This document shows, piece by piece, positions 7,321 through 13,631 of a stretch of 13,631 bases of DNA. The notes below the pieces were generated by a model. The model ran no database searches and was not told the origin of the DNA. It saw nothing but the letters and a program-made list of their open reading frames with translations. Origin of the DNA: Tritrichomonas foetus (taxonomy: Eukaryota > Parabasalia > Tritrichomonadida > Tritrichomonadidae); NCBI GenBank assembly GCA_001839685.1, contig MLAK01000840.1, positions 43,368 through 56,998 on the forward strand, read 5' to 3'. Every line of letters starts with the position of its first letter. Position 1 is the first letter of the stretch. A program made the position numbers and the translations under genes.

Positions 7321-8211
7321 TTACACTTGGAAGAACTGATGTTGAAGCGCCTGGCGTGCTGTTGGTCTTTCATTCATATCAAATGTCAGTAATTTATTCA
7401 TTAAATCGAGTAAAAGTTCGTCTTGTAGCTCCTTTTTGTTTTCTGCAAAGCTTTCTTCGATACTTTTTGAAATAGAATCATCAAACATTTCCATTATATT
7501 TGGCCTTATTTTCACCTCTAACCTCTCTGCATAGGCCAAAATTTTCTCCTTTCCATAGATTTTTACCATTTCAACAAGTTGTTTTGCGTCATTTGTTGCA
7601 TTCCAAGGAAGGTTTCCATTTGTAAGTAAATTCAAAATAATTACACCAACTGCCCAAATGTCTCCCTTTTCACGATAATTCTTTGCGCCGATAAGCATTT
7701 CAGGGGAACGATAGAGTCGTGATCCAATAAAAGGTGTCAAATTATCTGTCAAAAAGTGGGCACATCCCCAATCAGTGAGAGTTACCTCACTAAAGTCATC
7801 TGATACTAAAATATTGCTTAGTTTAACATCTTGATGAACAACACCACATTCATGCACTTCAGCAAGGCATTCTAATATTGATTTTAATATTATTTTAATT
7901 TTTTCGAGATTCATTTCACTGACAAGAGCACTTTCTGGAATACTTTCTTTATACTCCATTAAAATGATTGGATAGGGAAAATCGGCATCAATAATGCGAA
8001 TCGCATTTTTGCATCCTTTTATTTTCTGCAGAATGCTCTTCTCATGCCTTAATGCGTTTTCATTGTCCAGCATCACTTTAACCGCCACATCTTGGTCATG
8101 ATAACATCCAAGAAAAACACTTCCGAAATTTCCATAACCAATGCGATCGTAAATTTCAAGGCCATCTATTTCTAATGAATCAACGAAATCATCAACAAAT
8201 TCATCTCTCAT
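7321..8211 (-). CDS. Divergent CK2alpha-like Ser/Thr protein kinase (non-RD)
   Basis: This 296-residue protein is essentially one kinase domain. Seen: Gly-rich loop GYGNFG (25-30), ATP-binding K45, helix-C E57, catalytic loop HQDVKLSN (126-133, catalytic D128), metal-binding DWG (147-149), GSRLYRSPEML activation segment end (163-173), GDIW (D184) and the R282 of subdomain XI. DWG in place of DFG, GSR...PEML, and the C-terminal run QLVEMVKIYG...LLDLMNKLLTFD...RPTARQALQHQFF follow casein kinase 2 alpha. It is divergent: HRD is HQD, which makes it a non-RD kinase, and the Lys-rich substrate-recognition cluster after the VAVK lysine is missing. It is thus more likely a CK2-related paralogue than the canonical catalytic subunit. 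The start is the ATG at 8211; the frame extends upstream to 8286 only through a TTG. TAATAAA at the stop could serve as a polyadenylation signal. It is divergent from VPS35, with 214 bases between. Confidence 0.85.
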   Translation of the reverse strand: MRDEFVDDFVDSLEIDGLEIYDRIGYGNFGSVFLGCYHDQDVAVKVMLDNENALRHEKSILQKIKGCKNAIRIIDADFPYPIILMEYKESIPESALVSEMNLEKIKIILKSILECLAEVHECGVVHQDVKLSNILVSDDFSEVTLTDWGCAHFLTDNLTPFIGSRLYRSPEMLIGAKNYREKGDIWAVGVIILNLLTNGNLPWNATNDAKQLVEMVKIYGKEKILAYAERLEVKIRPNIMEMFDDSISKSIEESFAENKKELQDELLLDLMNKLLTFDMNERPTARQALQHQFFQV

Positions 8212-8425
8212 GATTTTAGAGTTGATTTTCTGTTTATTATTGACATTTGATGTGAAAAACAGTGCAACTTTTTCATTAGATATCAAATCAACTTTTTCCG
8301 TATTTATCTGGTCTTTTATTCAGAATTCACGACTATATATAATCCCAGAAAAAAAAGACATATGAGACATTTGATATGAAAGCATTTTTTTTTCGACTCT
8401 GAATCGAGGAATCGATTCGTGAGTA
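8212..8425. promoter_or_regulatory. Divergent promoter region between the CK2-like gene and VPS35
   Basis: This 214-base spacer must hold the start sites of both genes. On the kinase side TCAAC (8221-8225, minus strand) lies 12 bases before its ATG and is the best initiator candidate. On the VPS35 side no TCAAA core is found in the last 50 bases. Instead there is a run of T, CGACTCTGAATCG and a small inverted repeat (8401-8418). Confidence 0.45.
8401..8418. repeat. 7-bp inverted repeat with GGAA loop just before VPS35
   Basis: GAATCGA and TCGATTC are perfect inverted arms around GGAA. The element ends 7 bases before the VPS35 ATG. It could be a DNA binding site or a leader hairpin with a GNRA-type loop. 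The arms are seen; any role is inferred. Confidence 0.5.
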
Positions 8426-10678
8426 ATGTCTTCTTCCCTTTTTCATGAACTATCCGCTTTCATTAAAAAGACTCAACAGCTTTTTCAAACAAAAATCAGT
8501 TTCCAACAGATGATCGAAATTTCCTTAAAAATCAGCTACGCTCTCACCTACGAAGCTTCTTTCGAACAATACGCAGAATTACACTCGCAATGTATTGCTT
8601 TCTACGGAGTTTTACGGCAAAAAATCGTTGATATGCATTTGGACAAAAATGAGATCGAAGATGGATTTTATTTGGCACTTTCAGCAGAAAAAATAATTCC
8701 GAGATTATATGTAGCTTTAGTGATTGCCTGCTCTGTTGAAAATGACGAATACTTGGATATAATAATTAAAATGTTAATTTCGGTCACCCATCCACTACGC
8801 GGGTTCATGCTTAGGTTTACTGCTATTTCATTATTTCCTATGAAATCGCCAAAATTGCCTGACTTTGCCTACCAAAACTTTTTGGAAATGCTTTATTTGA
8901 TTCCCAAATTTAACAACATTTTTGAGATTGGAAATTTGTCAGTTTTTGATGCGATTTGCGGTTGGCTCTCTTCAAATATTTCAATATCTTTGTTCGCTGC
9001 AAACTTCCAAACGAAATATATTCAGATTTTCTTAATGGAAGCTGAAAAAGTTTACGATGATAGAATAAAATTGAGTATTGTGAGTTCTGTGGCACAAACC
9101 ATTCCACATTATTCAATTGTCGAAAATATTGATGCATTTGCATCAATTTTTAGGAGTCTGGAAGTTTCTGAAGAATCAGTTCATTCAATTCTTTTTATTT
9201 GTAGCAGAAGCAGAAGTGCCAAGGATTCATTTCTTTTGGTCTCCAAGACAAAATTTTCTTTAATATGCAGCCAAAAAATCACACAAATGGCAATAATGAC
9301 CAGAGATTATGAAGCCATGGTAATGTGTATGAATGAATGGAAAGAAAATGATGATATAATACTCATGATATATAATGAGATTGGAATTCATAAATTTTCA
9401 AGGATCATTCCAAATTTCATTAAATCGTCTCAAATTCTGTTGAATTTTTTCAATGATGTTGATTCACTTGTTCCAAAAGAGGCTATTCGGAAAATGTTTA
9501 GATTTTTGGATTCTTTTCACAGTGTAGAAATTGAATTGGCAATTGATAAAATGTTAAAAAGAGTTTCTAAAATTCACAAATTTGATAATTTCCTTTCCTT
9601 AAACACATTAACAAATGTGTTTGGCAATATTTTAGACAAAAATGATGAAAACAAATATCAAATGAATGATAATAAAGATCAAATGAATGAAAATAAAGAT
9701 CAAATGAATAAAAATGAAGATCAAATGAATGAAAATAAATATCGAATGAATAAAAATGAAGATCAAATGAATGAAAATAAAGATCAAATGAATAAAAATG
9801 AAGATCAAATTAATGAAAATAAAAATATGTTGAATAAAAATAGAGAAATACAAATAGAATTACTAGATGACAAAAATACCAGTGAAAAAGAAAATTATTT
9901 ATTTGACAATGAATTCATTTTACAACTATTTGATGAAAATTTCGTGTTTAAAACGAAACAACTTTTTCTAACGGTTATATCATTTCTTTCAAAGGGTGAA
10001 GTTGATTTTGAAAGACTTTTGAGATACATTGATCAAGCATCTGCAATTGACCAAACAATTCAAATTCAAATAATGTGTCAAATTTGGCCAGTTGGCAAAA
10101 CTGATGAATTTTTTGAAAGAATCCAAAATTACAACCTTTCTCAATTTGAATTAGCGATTATTTATTCTGTTTTTCCTCGATTGAATCTAACCCAAGAAAA
10201 ATATCTGGAATTTGCATCCAAAAGTGAAGAAAAAGTGTCGCTCCTGAGTCTACTCAAGTTTTCTCTCATTTTTAAATCGTCTCAATTTAGTATCCATTCA
10301 GATACGATTGAAGTGATGTTTTTAAATAAACAAATCGAACAAACTCTTATAAAATTGTGTAAGCTTGATGGAAATTTTATCGAAATTCGAGAAAGACTAC
10401 ATTTGTATTTGGATGTGATCGAGGTAATTTGTGAATTTGGTCACGAATTTCGAAATAACGACACAATTCAACAAACTTTGGAAGAAATCTTTGGGATTAT
10501 TTATCAAGTGATTCAGTTCATGAATAATTTTTCTCAATTTCCAATTGATTCGGATATTGAATTTACTACTCAACTTCAAGAGAAACTAAAGAAATGGAAA
10601 TCTTCATCAATCTTTCAAAATTATGGTGATAAAATAGAATTAATTGCACACTGCATTGAAAATTATAACTCATTATAA
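8426..10678 (+). CDS. VPS35: Retromer core subunit VPS35 with a repeat insertion
   Basis: This 750-residue protein is a divergent VPS35, near the usual ~800 residues. The family signature IIPRLY is at residues 90-95, followed 27 residues later by HPLRGFMLR (122-130), matching the conserved N-terminal segment that binds VPS26. The rest is helical and Leu/Ile/Phe-rich, as expected of the VPS35 alpha-solenoid, whose C-terminal half holds VPS29 in other eukaryotes. Retromer retrieves cargo receptors from endosomes to the Golgi or plasma membrane; a cytosolic, endosome-bound role is inferred. The odd feature is residues 410-472, nine tandem heptapeptides of the KDQMNEN type that split the solenoid. 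They are followed by a further Lys/Asn/Glu-rich stretch to about residue 490. The start is the first ATG, with an N-terminus somewhat shorter than human VPS35. TAA is followed by TTAATAAAT, a likely polyadenylation context. It converges with the 840-residue gene. Confidence 0.88.
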   Translation: MSSSLFHELSAFIKKTQQLFQTKISFQQMIEISLKISYALTYEASFEQYAELHSQCIAFYGVLRQKIVDMHLDKNEIEDGFYLALSAEKIIPRLYVALVIACSVENDEYLDIIIKMLISVTHPLRGFMLRFTAISLFPMKSPKLPDFAYQNFLEMLYLIPKFNNIFEIGNLSVFDAICGWLSSNISISLFAANFQTKYIQIFLMEAEKVYDDRIKLSIVSSVAQTIPHYSIVENIDAFASIFRSLEVSEESVHSILFICSRSRSAKDSFLLVSKTKFSLICSQKITQMAIMTRDYEAMVMCMNEWKENDDIILMIYNEIGIHKFSRIIPNFIKSSQILLNFFNDVDSLVPKEAIRKMFRFLDSFHSVEIELAIDKMLKRVSKIHKFDNFLSLNTLTNVFGNILDKNDENKYQMNDNKDQMNENKDQMNKNEDQMNENKYRMNKNEDQMNENKDQMNKNEDQINENKNMLNKNREIQIELLDDKNTSEKENYLFDNEFILQLFDENFVFKTKQLFLTVISFLSKGEVDFERLLRYIDQASAIDQTIQIQIMCQIWPVGKTDEFFERIQNYNLSQFELAIIYSVFPRLNLTQEKYLEFASKSEEKVSLLSLLKFSLIFKSSQFSIHSDTIEVMFLNKQIEQTLIKLCKLDGNFIEIRERLHLYLDVIEVICEFGHEFRNNDTIQQTLEEIFGIIYQVIQFMNNFSQFPIDSDIEFTTQLQEKLKKWKSSSIFQNYGDKIELIAHCIENYNSL
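9653..9841 (+). repeat. 21-bp tandem repeat, 9 copies, inside VPS35
   Basis: Nine in-frame 21-base units encode KYQMNDN, KDQMNEN, KDQMNKN, EDQMNEN, KYRMNKN, EDQMNEN, KDQMNKN, EDQINEN and KNMLNKN. Units alternate between forms ending in ENK and KNE, so a 42-base higher-order period is visible in the middle of the array. Divergence is greatest in the first and last copies, as expected when slippage homogenises the centre. Confidence 0.97.
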
Positions 10679-10958
10679 TTCCTTGTAATTAATAAATATG
10701 TTTATTTATCAAATGATTGCTATTTTATTCTTTTTTCTCATTTACATTGAAATGATTGGTAGATATTAATGGTGCAATACTATAAAAATATATTATGAAT
10801 GAGGTTGATTGATATCAATGAGAGAAAAAAAGTAAAAAAAAATGTATAAATCGAATTATATATACACTTTATTCATGATAAAAAAAAATATTAAAAAGAT
10901 ACACTTAAAGGGAACGTTTGCATATTCCCATCAAAACAATCAAAAAATGAAGAAAAAA
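10679..10958. other. Convergent spacer after VPS35
   Basis: These 280 AT-rich bases separate the ends of two converging genes. They include likely 3' processing contexts (TTAATAAAT at the VPS35 side and poly-A/poly-T runs around 10880). I see no repeat, RNA gene or coding frame in them. Confidence 0.6.
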
Positions 10959-13481
10959 TTAAATACTTGAATATACTGTTTTCGGCCTTTTGATTCTCCC
11001 TAATGGTTTAACGGTAATTGCAGGTGCTTTTGTCACTTTTTTAAACATTGAAAGCCTTTGAACGGTTCTAGGTGTCATTACAGATGGATGTTGTAACTCT
11101 GGTGCAGAAGAGGCAGAAGGTGGAATTGCTGTTGGTGGATTCATTTTCCATTCTTCAATTTCTGCTGTAATTTTTGCCTGTCGAGCTTGCATTGCTTGCA
11201 ATTTCATATTTTGGTTATGATTAATTATATCTATTTGTCTTTTACAATGGGATTCAAAATTTTTGTATTCCAGTTGATGTTTTTGAATCAATTTTTCTTT
11301 TTCTTTTTCCATTTCACGTTCAGCCAATTGCTGCGCTTGAAGAGACTCTTCTTTTTCAAGTTCATGAGCTTTTTGATGTAAATCTTCGGCTTCATCAAAC
11401 ATCTTGGTTAATATCATTGACCTTTCCATATCTTTTAGAGACAGCAATCTGGCAGATGGTTTAGCAAATCTTTTCAAAAAATCGGAATCATTCCATCTAT
11501 CTTCAAGTAAGCCAAATTCTTGATCATGCTTCGCAAGAAGTAAAGCACGTCTTTCTTTTTGTTTAGAAGTTTCTTCCTTTATTAATTGTTTCGTTTCTTT
11601 TTCAATATTCTTAATATGTTTATTGGCAATATCAAGTTTTTCGTCAAGTAAGTCAAGTCTATGCTTGTTTCGATCTTGTACATCTTGTTCAAGTTGAGCT
11701 TTTTGAAGATTTGATAATAAATTTTGATATCTTTGGGCGTCACTGAATTTGTTGGAAATTACACTGTTAACTTTTTGACGTTGAACATATTGAACGAGTT
11801 GTGTGCGAGCGCCGGTGTAAGGAAGTCGACCACGTGTTTCAAAATTTTTGAGAAGACGTCGATTTTGGGCATCTAATTCGGGATCAGTGGCGAGTGGAGG
11901 AAGTTTAGTGAGTGAGACTTTCGTTGATGTAGCCATTCGAGTTCGATTGAGTCTTGTCACGTTTCTTGTGCGGACAGGACTATCTTCAACACGCATACCT
12001 TCAGGGGTTTCTTCATTCTCATTCTCATTTTCATTTTCATTCTCATTTTTATTTTCATTCTCATTTTTATTTTCATTTTCATTCTCATTCTCATTTTCAT
12101 TTTCATTCTCATTTTCATTCTCATTCTCATTTTCATTTTCATTTTTGTTATTATTGTTTTCATTTTCGTTTTCTAATGCAATGTTTTCCTCTTCGTTATT
12201 ATTCTGCGAATTTTCTGGATTGAAAGTTTCATCATTGAGTGAATTTCCGTCGTCATTTAGATTATTGTTTTGAATAATGTTGATTTCGTTATTAGTTCCA
12301 GGTTCATCTGAAACTTCTGGATCCATTTGGGTTTGATTTTCATCATTGATCTCTTCATTTGGCTCTGCTTCATTTAAGATGGTTGTATTGATATCTTTTT
12401 CATTGTTTTGATTGATATCTTCGTTATCAATATTTGATTGTGAGTTGATTTCATGATTTAGACCAACTTCATTGAAATTATTCTCTTCCTCAGGATTTAT
12501 CGAATTATCGTTTTGTTTCTCTCCACTGTCATTATCACTATCGTCAGCATTCTCTGGAAGAAGTGCCTGACCGATGACTTGGACAACAGCCGGTAATTCC
12601 GGTGCAGCGGCAGAAGCAATTTGTTGAGAGTCTATATATTTAATTTCATTCGCCTGTTCTGCGTTTTCATTCATTTCCCCAAGTTCTGGAACTTCTTCAT
12701 TATTTTCGTTTTGATTAATACTGCTGACTTCATTATTGCTTTCGTCAATGATACTTGTGTAATTTTCATCACCATTTCCATTATCATTATCTGGTTGAAT
12801 TGTATTTTCAGTTTGTTCCTCATCTTTAGGTTGAATATTCACATTATCTGGAATTCCAGATTCATTGTTAATTTGACCTTGTGACTCCTCATTTTGACCT
12901 TGTGACTCATCATTTTGACCTTGTGACTCATCATTTTGACCTGAATATTCTTCCTGGTTAGGATTTACATCATTTGCGTCAGTTTCGTTACTGTAGTTAT
13001 TATTGTCTGTTTCTGTATTATTTTCTGTTTTGATTTCGTTTTCTGAATTTTGGTTTTCTGTTATGTTGATGCTTGGATTTGGATTATCGCCTTCTTTCAC
13101 CTCTTCCGTGACTGTTTCAGCGGTATCTTTATTTTCTGGTTGTTTCTCGGTCGAACTGTCAGAATTTGCAGCCTCTTTGTGAAAATCGTCATTCTCGTTA
13201 ATTTCGATTTTTTCGCTTATTTGGTTTTGAAGATTTTCAGGACTTGGCTGGTTGTCATCATTTCCTCTTGGATCAACTTCTACTTCCTCTCGCTGGGTCA
13301 AGACGTCGGTTTCATCTTGCGGGCTTATATTTCCTTCTCGATCCAAATTTCCTTGAAGAACTTCGTCTGAAGTTGAGCCTGAGCCTGAGCCTGGACCTGA
13401 ATCATCAGGATTCACAGAGTGCATATTTTGGTCATCCTGAATGTTTTCATCTGGTTTTGCGGCGCCTTCATTTTCATCCAT
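10959..13481 (-). CDS. 840-residue acidic low-complexity plus coiled-coil protein, function unknown
   Basis: No function is recognised. Residues 1 to ~490 are extremely acidic and Asn/Gln/Ser-rich, certainly disordered, with two repeat tracts: SQGQNDE heptads near residue 181-203 and a Glu-Asn run near 446-489. A basic Arg/Thr linker follows (about 495-520). Residues ~530-775 are helical, with LPYTGARTQLVQYVQ near 552, then FSDAQRYQNLLSNLQ, then long Lys/Glu coiled coil (DLLDEKLDIANKHIKNIEKE), then FAKPSARLLSLKDMERSMI and a second coiled coil. The tail (about 775-840) is basic and Pro/Ser-rich. The back half resembles, from memory, a large family of trichomonad hypothetical proteins with paired FxxAxxLxxxL hairpins and a KPSxxLxxL motif; this is inference. 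A structural or cytoskeletal role is possible but unproven. The start ATG lies 10 bases after an initiator-like ATCAAAAT; a second in-frame ATG does not follow closely. There is no signal peptide or membrane span. Confidence 0.85.
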   Translation of the reverse strand: MDENEGAAKPDENIQDDQNMHSVNPDDSGPGSGSGSTSDEVLQGNLDREGNISPQDETDVLTQREEVEVDPRGNDDNQPSPENLQNQISEKIEINENDDFHKEAANSDSSTEKQPENKDTAETVTEEVKEGDNPNPSINITENQNSENEIKTENNTETDNNNYSNETDANDVNPNQEEYSGQNDESQGQNDESQGQNEESQGQINNESGIPDNVNIQPKDEEQTENTIQPDNDNGNGDENYTSIIDESNNEVSSINQNENNEEVPELGEMNENAEQANEIKYIDSQQIASAAAPELPAVVQVIGQALLPENADDSDNDSGEKQNDNSINPEEENNFNEVGLNHEINSQSNIDNEDINQNNEKDINTTILNEAEPNEEINDENQTQMDPEVSDEPGTNNEINIIQNNNLNDDGNSLNDETFNPENSQNNNEEENIALENENENNNNKNENENENENENENENENENENENENKNENENKNENENENENENEETPEGMRVEDSPVRTRNVTRLNRTRMATSTKVSLTKLPPLATDPELDAQNRRLLKNFETRGRLPYTGARTQLVQYVQRQKVNSVISNKFSDAQRYQNLLSNLQKAQLEQDVQDRNKHRLDLLDEKLDIANKHIKNIEKETKQLIKEETSKQKERRALLLAKHDQEFGLLEDRWNDSDFLKRFAKPSARLLSLKDMERSMILTKMFDEAEDLHQKAHELEKEESLQAQQLAEREMEKEKEKLIQKHQLEYKNFESHCKRQIDIINHNQNMKLQAMQARQAKITAEIEEWKMNPPTAIPPSASSAPELQHPSVMTPRTVQRLSMFKKVTKAPAITVKPLGRIKRPKTVYSSI
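12015..12146 (-). repeat. Hexanucleotide repeat, 22 units, encoding Glu-Asn
   Basis: Twenty-two uninterrupted hexamers, on the plus strand ATTCTC, ATTTTC or ATTTTT, encode Glu(GAG)-Asn, Glu(GAA)-Asn or Lys-Asn on the minus strand. The order of GAG and GAA is not random: a five-unit block (C,C,T,T,C in plus-strand third-position code) occurs at both ends of the tract, a sign of nested 30-base duplications. Confidence 0.95.
12874..12942 (-). repeat. 21-bp tandem repeat, 3 copies plus a partial, encoding SQGQNDE
   Basis: Three 21-base units (12874-12894, 12895-12915, 12916-12936) and the first six bases of a fourth encode the heptapeptide SQGQN(D/E)E in the acidic front half of the 840-residue protein. 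Copies differ at one or two bases, so the expansion is recent. Confidence 0.95.
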
Positions 13482-13486
13482 CCAAG

Positions 13487-13496
13487 ATTTTGATGT
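13487..13496 (-). promoter_or_regulatory. Initiator-like ACATCAAAAT upstream of the 840-residue gene
   Basis: On the minus strand ACATCAAAATCTTGG precedes the ATG at 13481. The A of TCA (13491) is 10 bases from the start codon. The CATCAAAAT form is the same as at the Pmp-like start (1731-1739). Confidence 0.4.
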
Positions 13497-13604
13497 TTAT
13501 TTGGAAACTTTTTGTGAGTGTAGAATAAAGTAACTTTTTTATAATTTATTTAGTCATATATCACAAATATAATAATCAGTAGAATAAGTAGAGTATACAG
13601 TTGT

Positions 13605-13631
13605 GATAAATTGCGCTTCGCTCAATTTATC
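13605..13631. repeat. Perfect-armed palindrome at the right edge
   Basis: GATAAATTG (13605-13613) and CAATTTATC (13623-13631) are perfect 9-base inverted arms around the GC-rich centre CGCTTCGCT. The centre stands out from the AT-rich surroundings and can itself pair GC with GC around TTC. The window ends exactly at the outer edge of the second arm. It might be one end of a dispersed repeat or a break point in assembly; nothing in the window shows which. Confidence 0.75.

Noticed and set aside
8212..8286. 25-codon N-terminal extension of the CK2-like kinase to 8286
   Set aside because: The first codon there is TTG (plus strand CAA at 8284-8286), not ATG. A eukaryotic gene should start at the ATG at 8211, just before the kinase fold.
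8332..8343. TATA-box-like ACTATATATAAT between the kinase and VPS35
   Set aside because: In a sequence this AT-rich such strings are expected by chance, and trichomonad promoters are known for initiators rather than TATA boxes.
9632..9853. Minus-strand Ile-Phe-His repeat ORF
   Set aside because: It is the antisense of the 21-bp repeat in VPS35; the VPS35 frame extends far on both sides and has family motifs.
11848..12273. Plus-strand frames rich in Ser-Phe or His-Phe, and a minus-strand Lys-Met frame at 11957-12163
   Set aside because: All are shadows of the hexanucleotide repeat in the 840-residue gene, which is open in several frames because hexamers without stops repeat.
13244..13528. 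Plus-strand 94-codon ORF near the right edge
   Set aside because: It is antisense to the 5' end of the 840-residue gene and has no motif or likely promoter.

Overview
The window looks like nuclear DNA of an AT-rich, intron-poor protist, most likely a parabasalid (trichomonad) of the Tritrichomonas type. This rests on several points. Every long gene is one uninterrupted reading frame. Intergenic gaps are short (about 210-530 bp) and very AT-rich. Six of seven genes carry a TCA-containing initiator-like motif within about 20 bases of the start codon. The left-hand gene encodes a chlamydial-Pmp-like surface protein, a kind known from trichomonads. The gene products are plainly eukaryotic: retromer VPS35, a Jjj1/DNAJC21 ribosome-biogenesis J-protein, an SS18/SSXT protein and a CK2-type kinase. 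The species assignment is inference; no ribosomal or organelle marker is present.

Layout, left to right: (1) 1-1733, minus strand, a gene running off the left edge and encoding a secreted or surface parallel beta-helix (Pmp-like) protein with a signal peptide. (2) 1734-2171, a divergent promoter region with an initiator-like 15-mer facing each way and a doubtful 73-codon minus-strand ORF. (3) 2172-4076, plus strand, an unrecognised 634-residue protein. (4) 4077-4608, a convergent spacer holding a six-copy 20-bp minisatellite whose every unit is an inverted repeat. (5) 4609-5070, minus, a 153-residue SS18/SSXT (SNH-domain) protein. (6) 5320-7089, minus, a Jjj1/DNAJC21 orthologue with J domain and two zinc fingers. 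(7) 7321-8211, minus, a divergent CK2alpha-like kinase. (8) 8426-10678, plus, VPS35 with a nine-copy heptapeptide insertion. (9) 10959-13481, minus, an 840-residue protein with a long acidic low-complexity front half and a coiled-coil back half. (10) 13605-13631, a perfect-armed palindrome at the right edge.

The genes do not form a pathway: they are a mix of housekeeping functions (60S subunit maturation, endosomal sorting, chromatin remodelling, signalling), one surface protein and two lineage-specific unknowns. No transposase, integrase, CRISPR array or RNA gene was seen. The points most worth a second look are the hairpin minisatellite, the shared initiator-like motif including an apparently orphan minus-strand copy, the trichomonad-type SS18 homologue, the non-RD CK2-like kinase, the repeat insertion in VPS35, and the edge palindrome.
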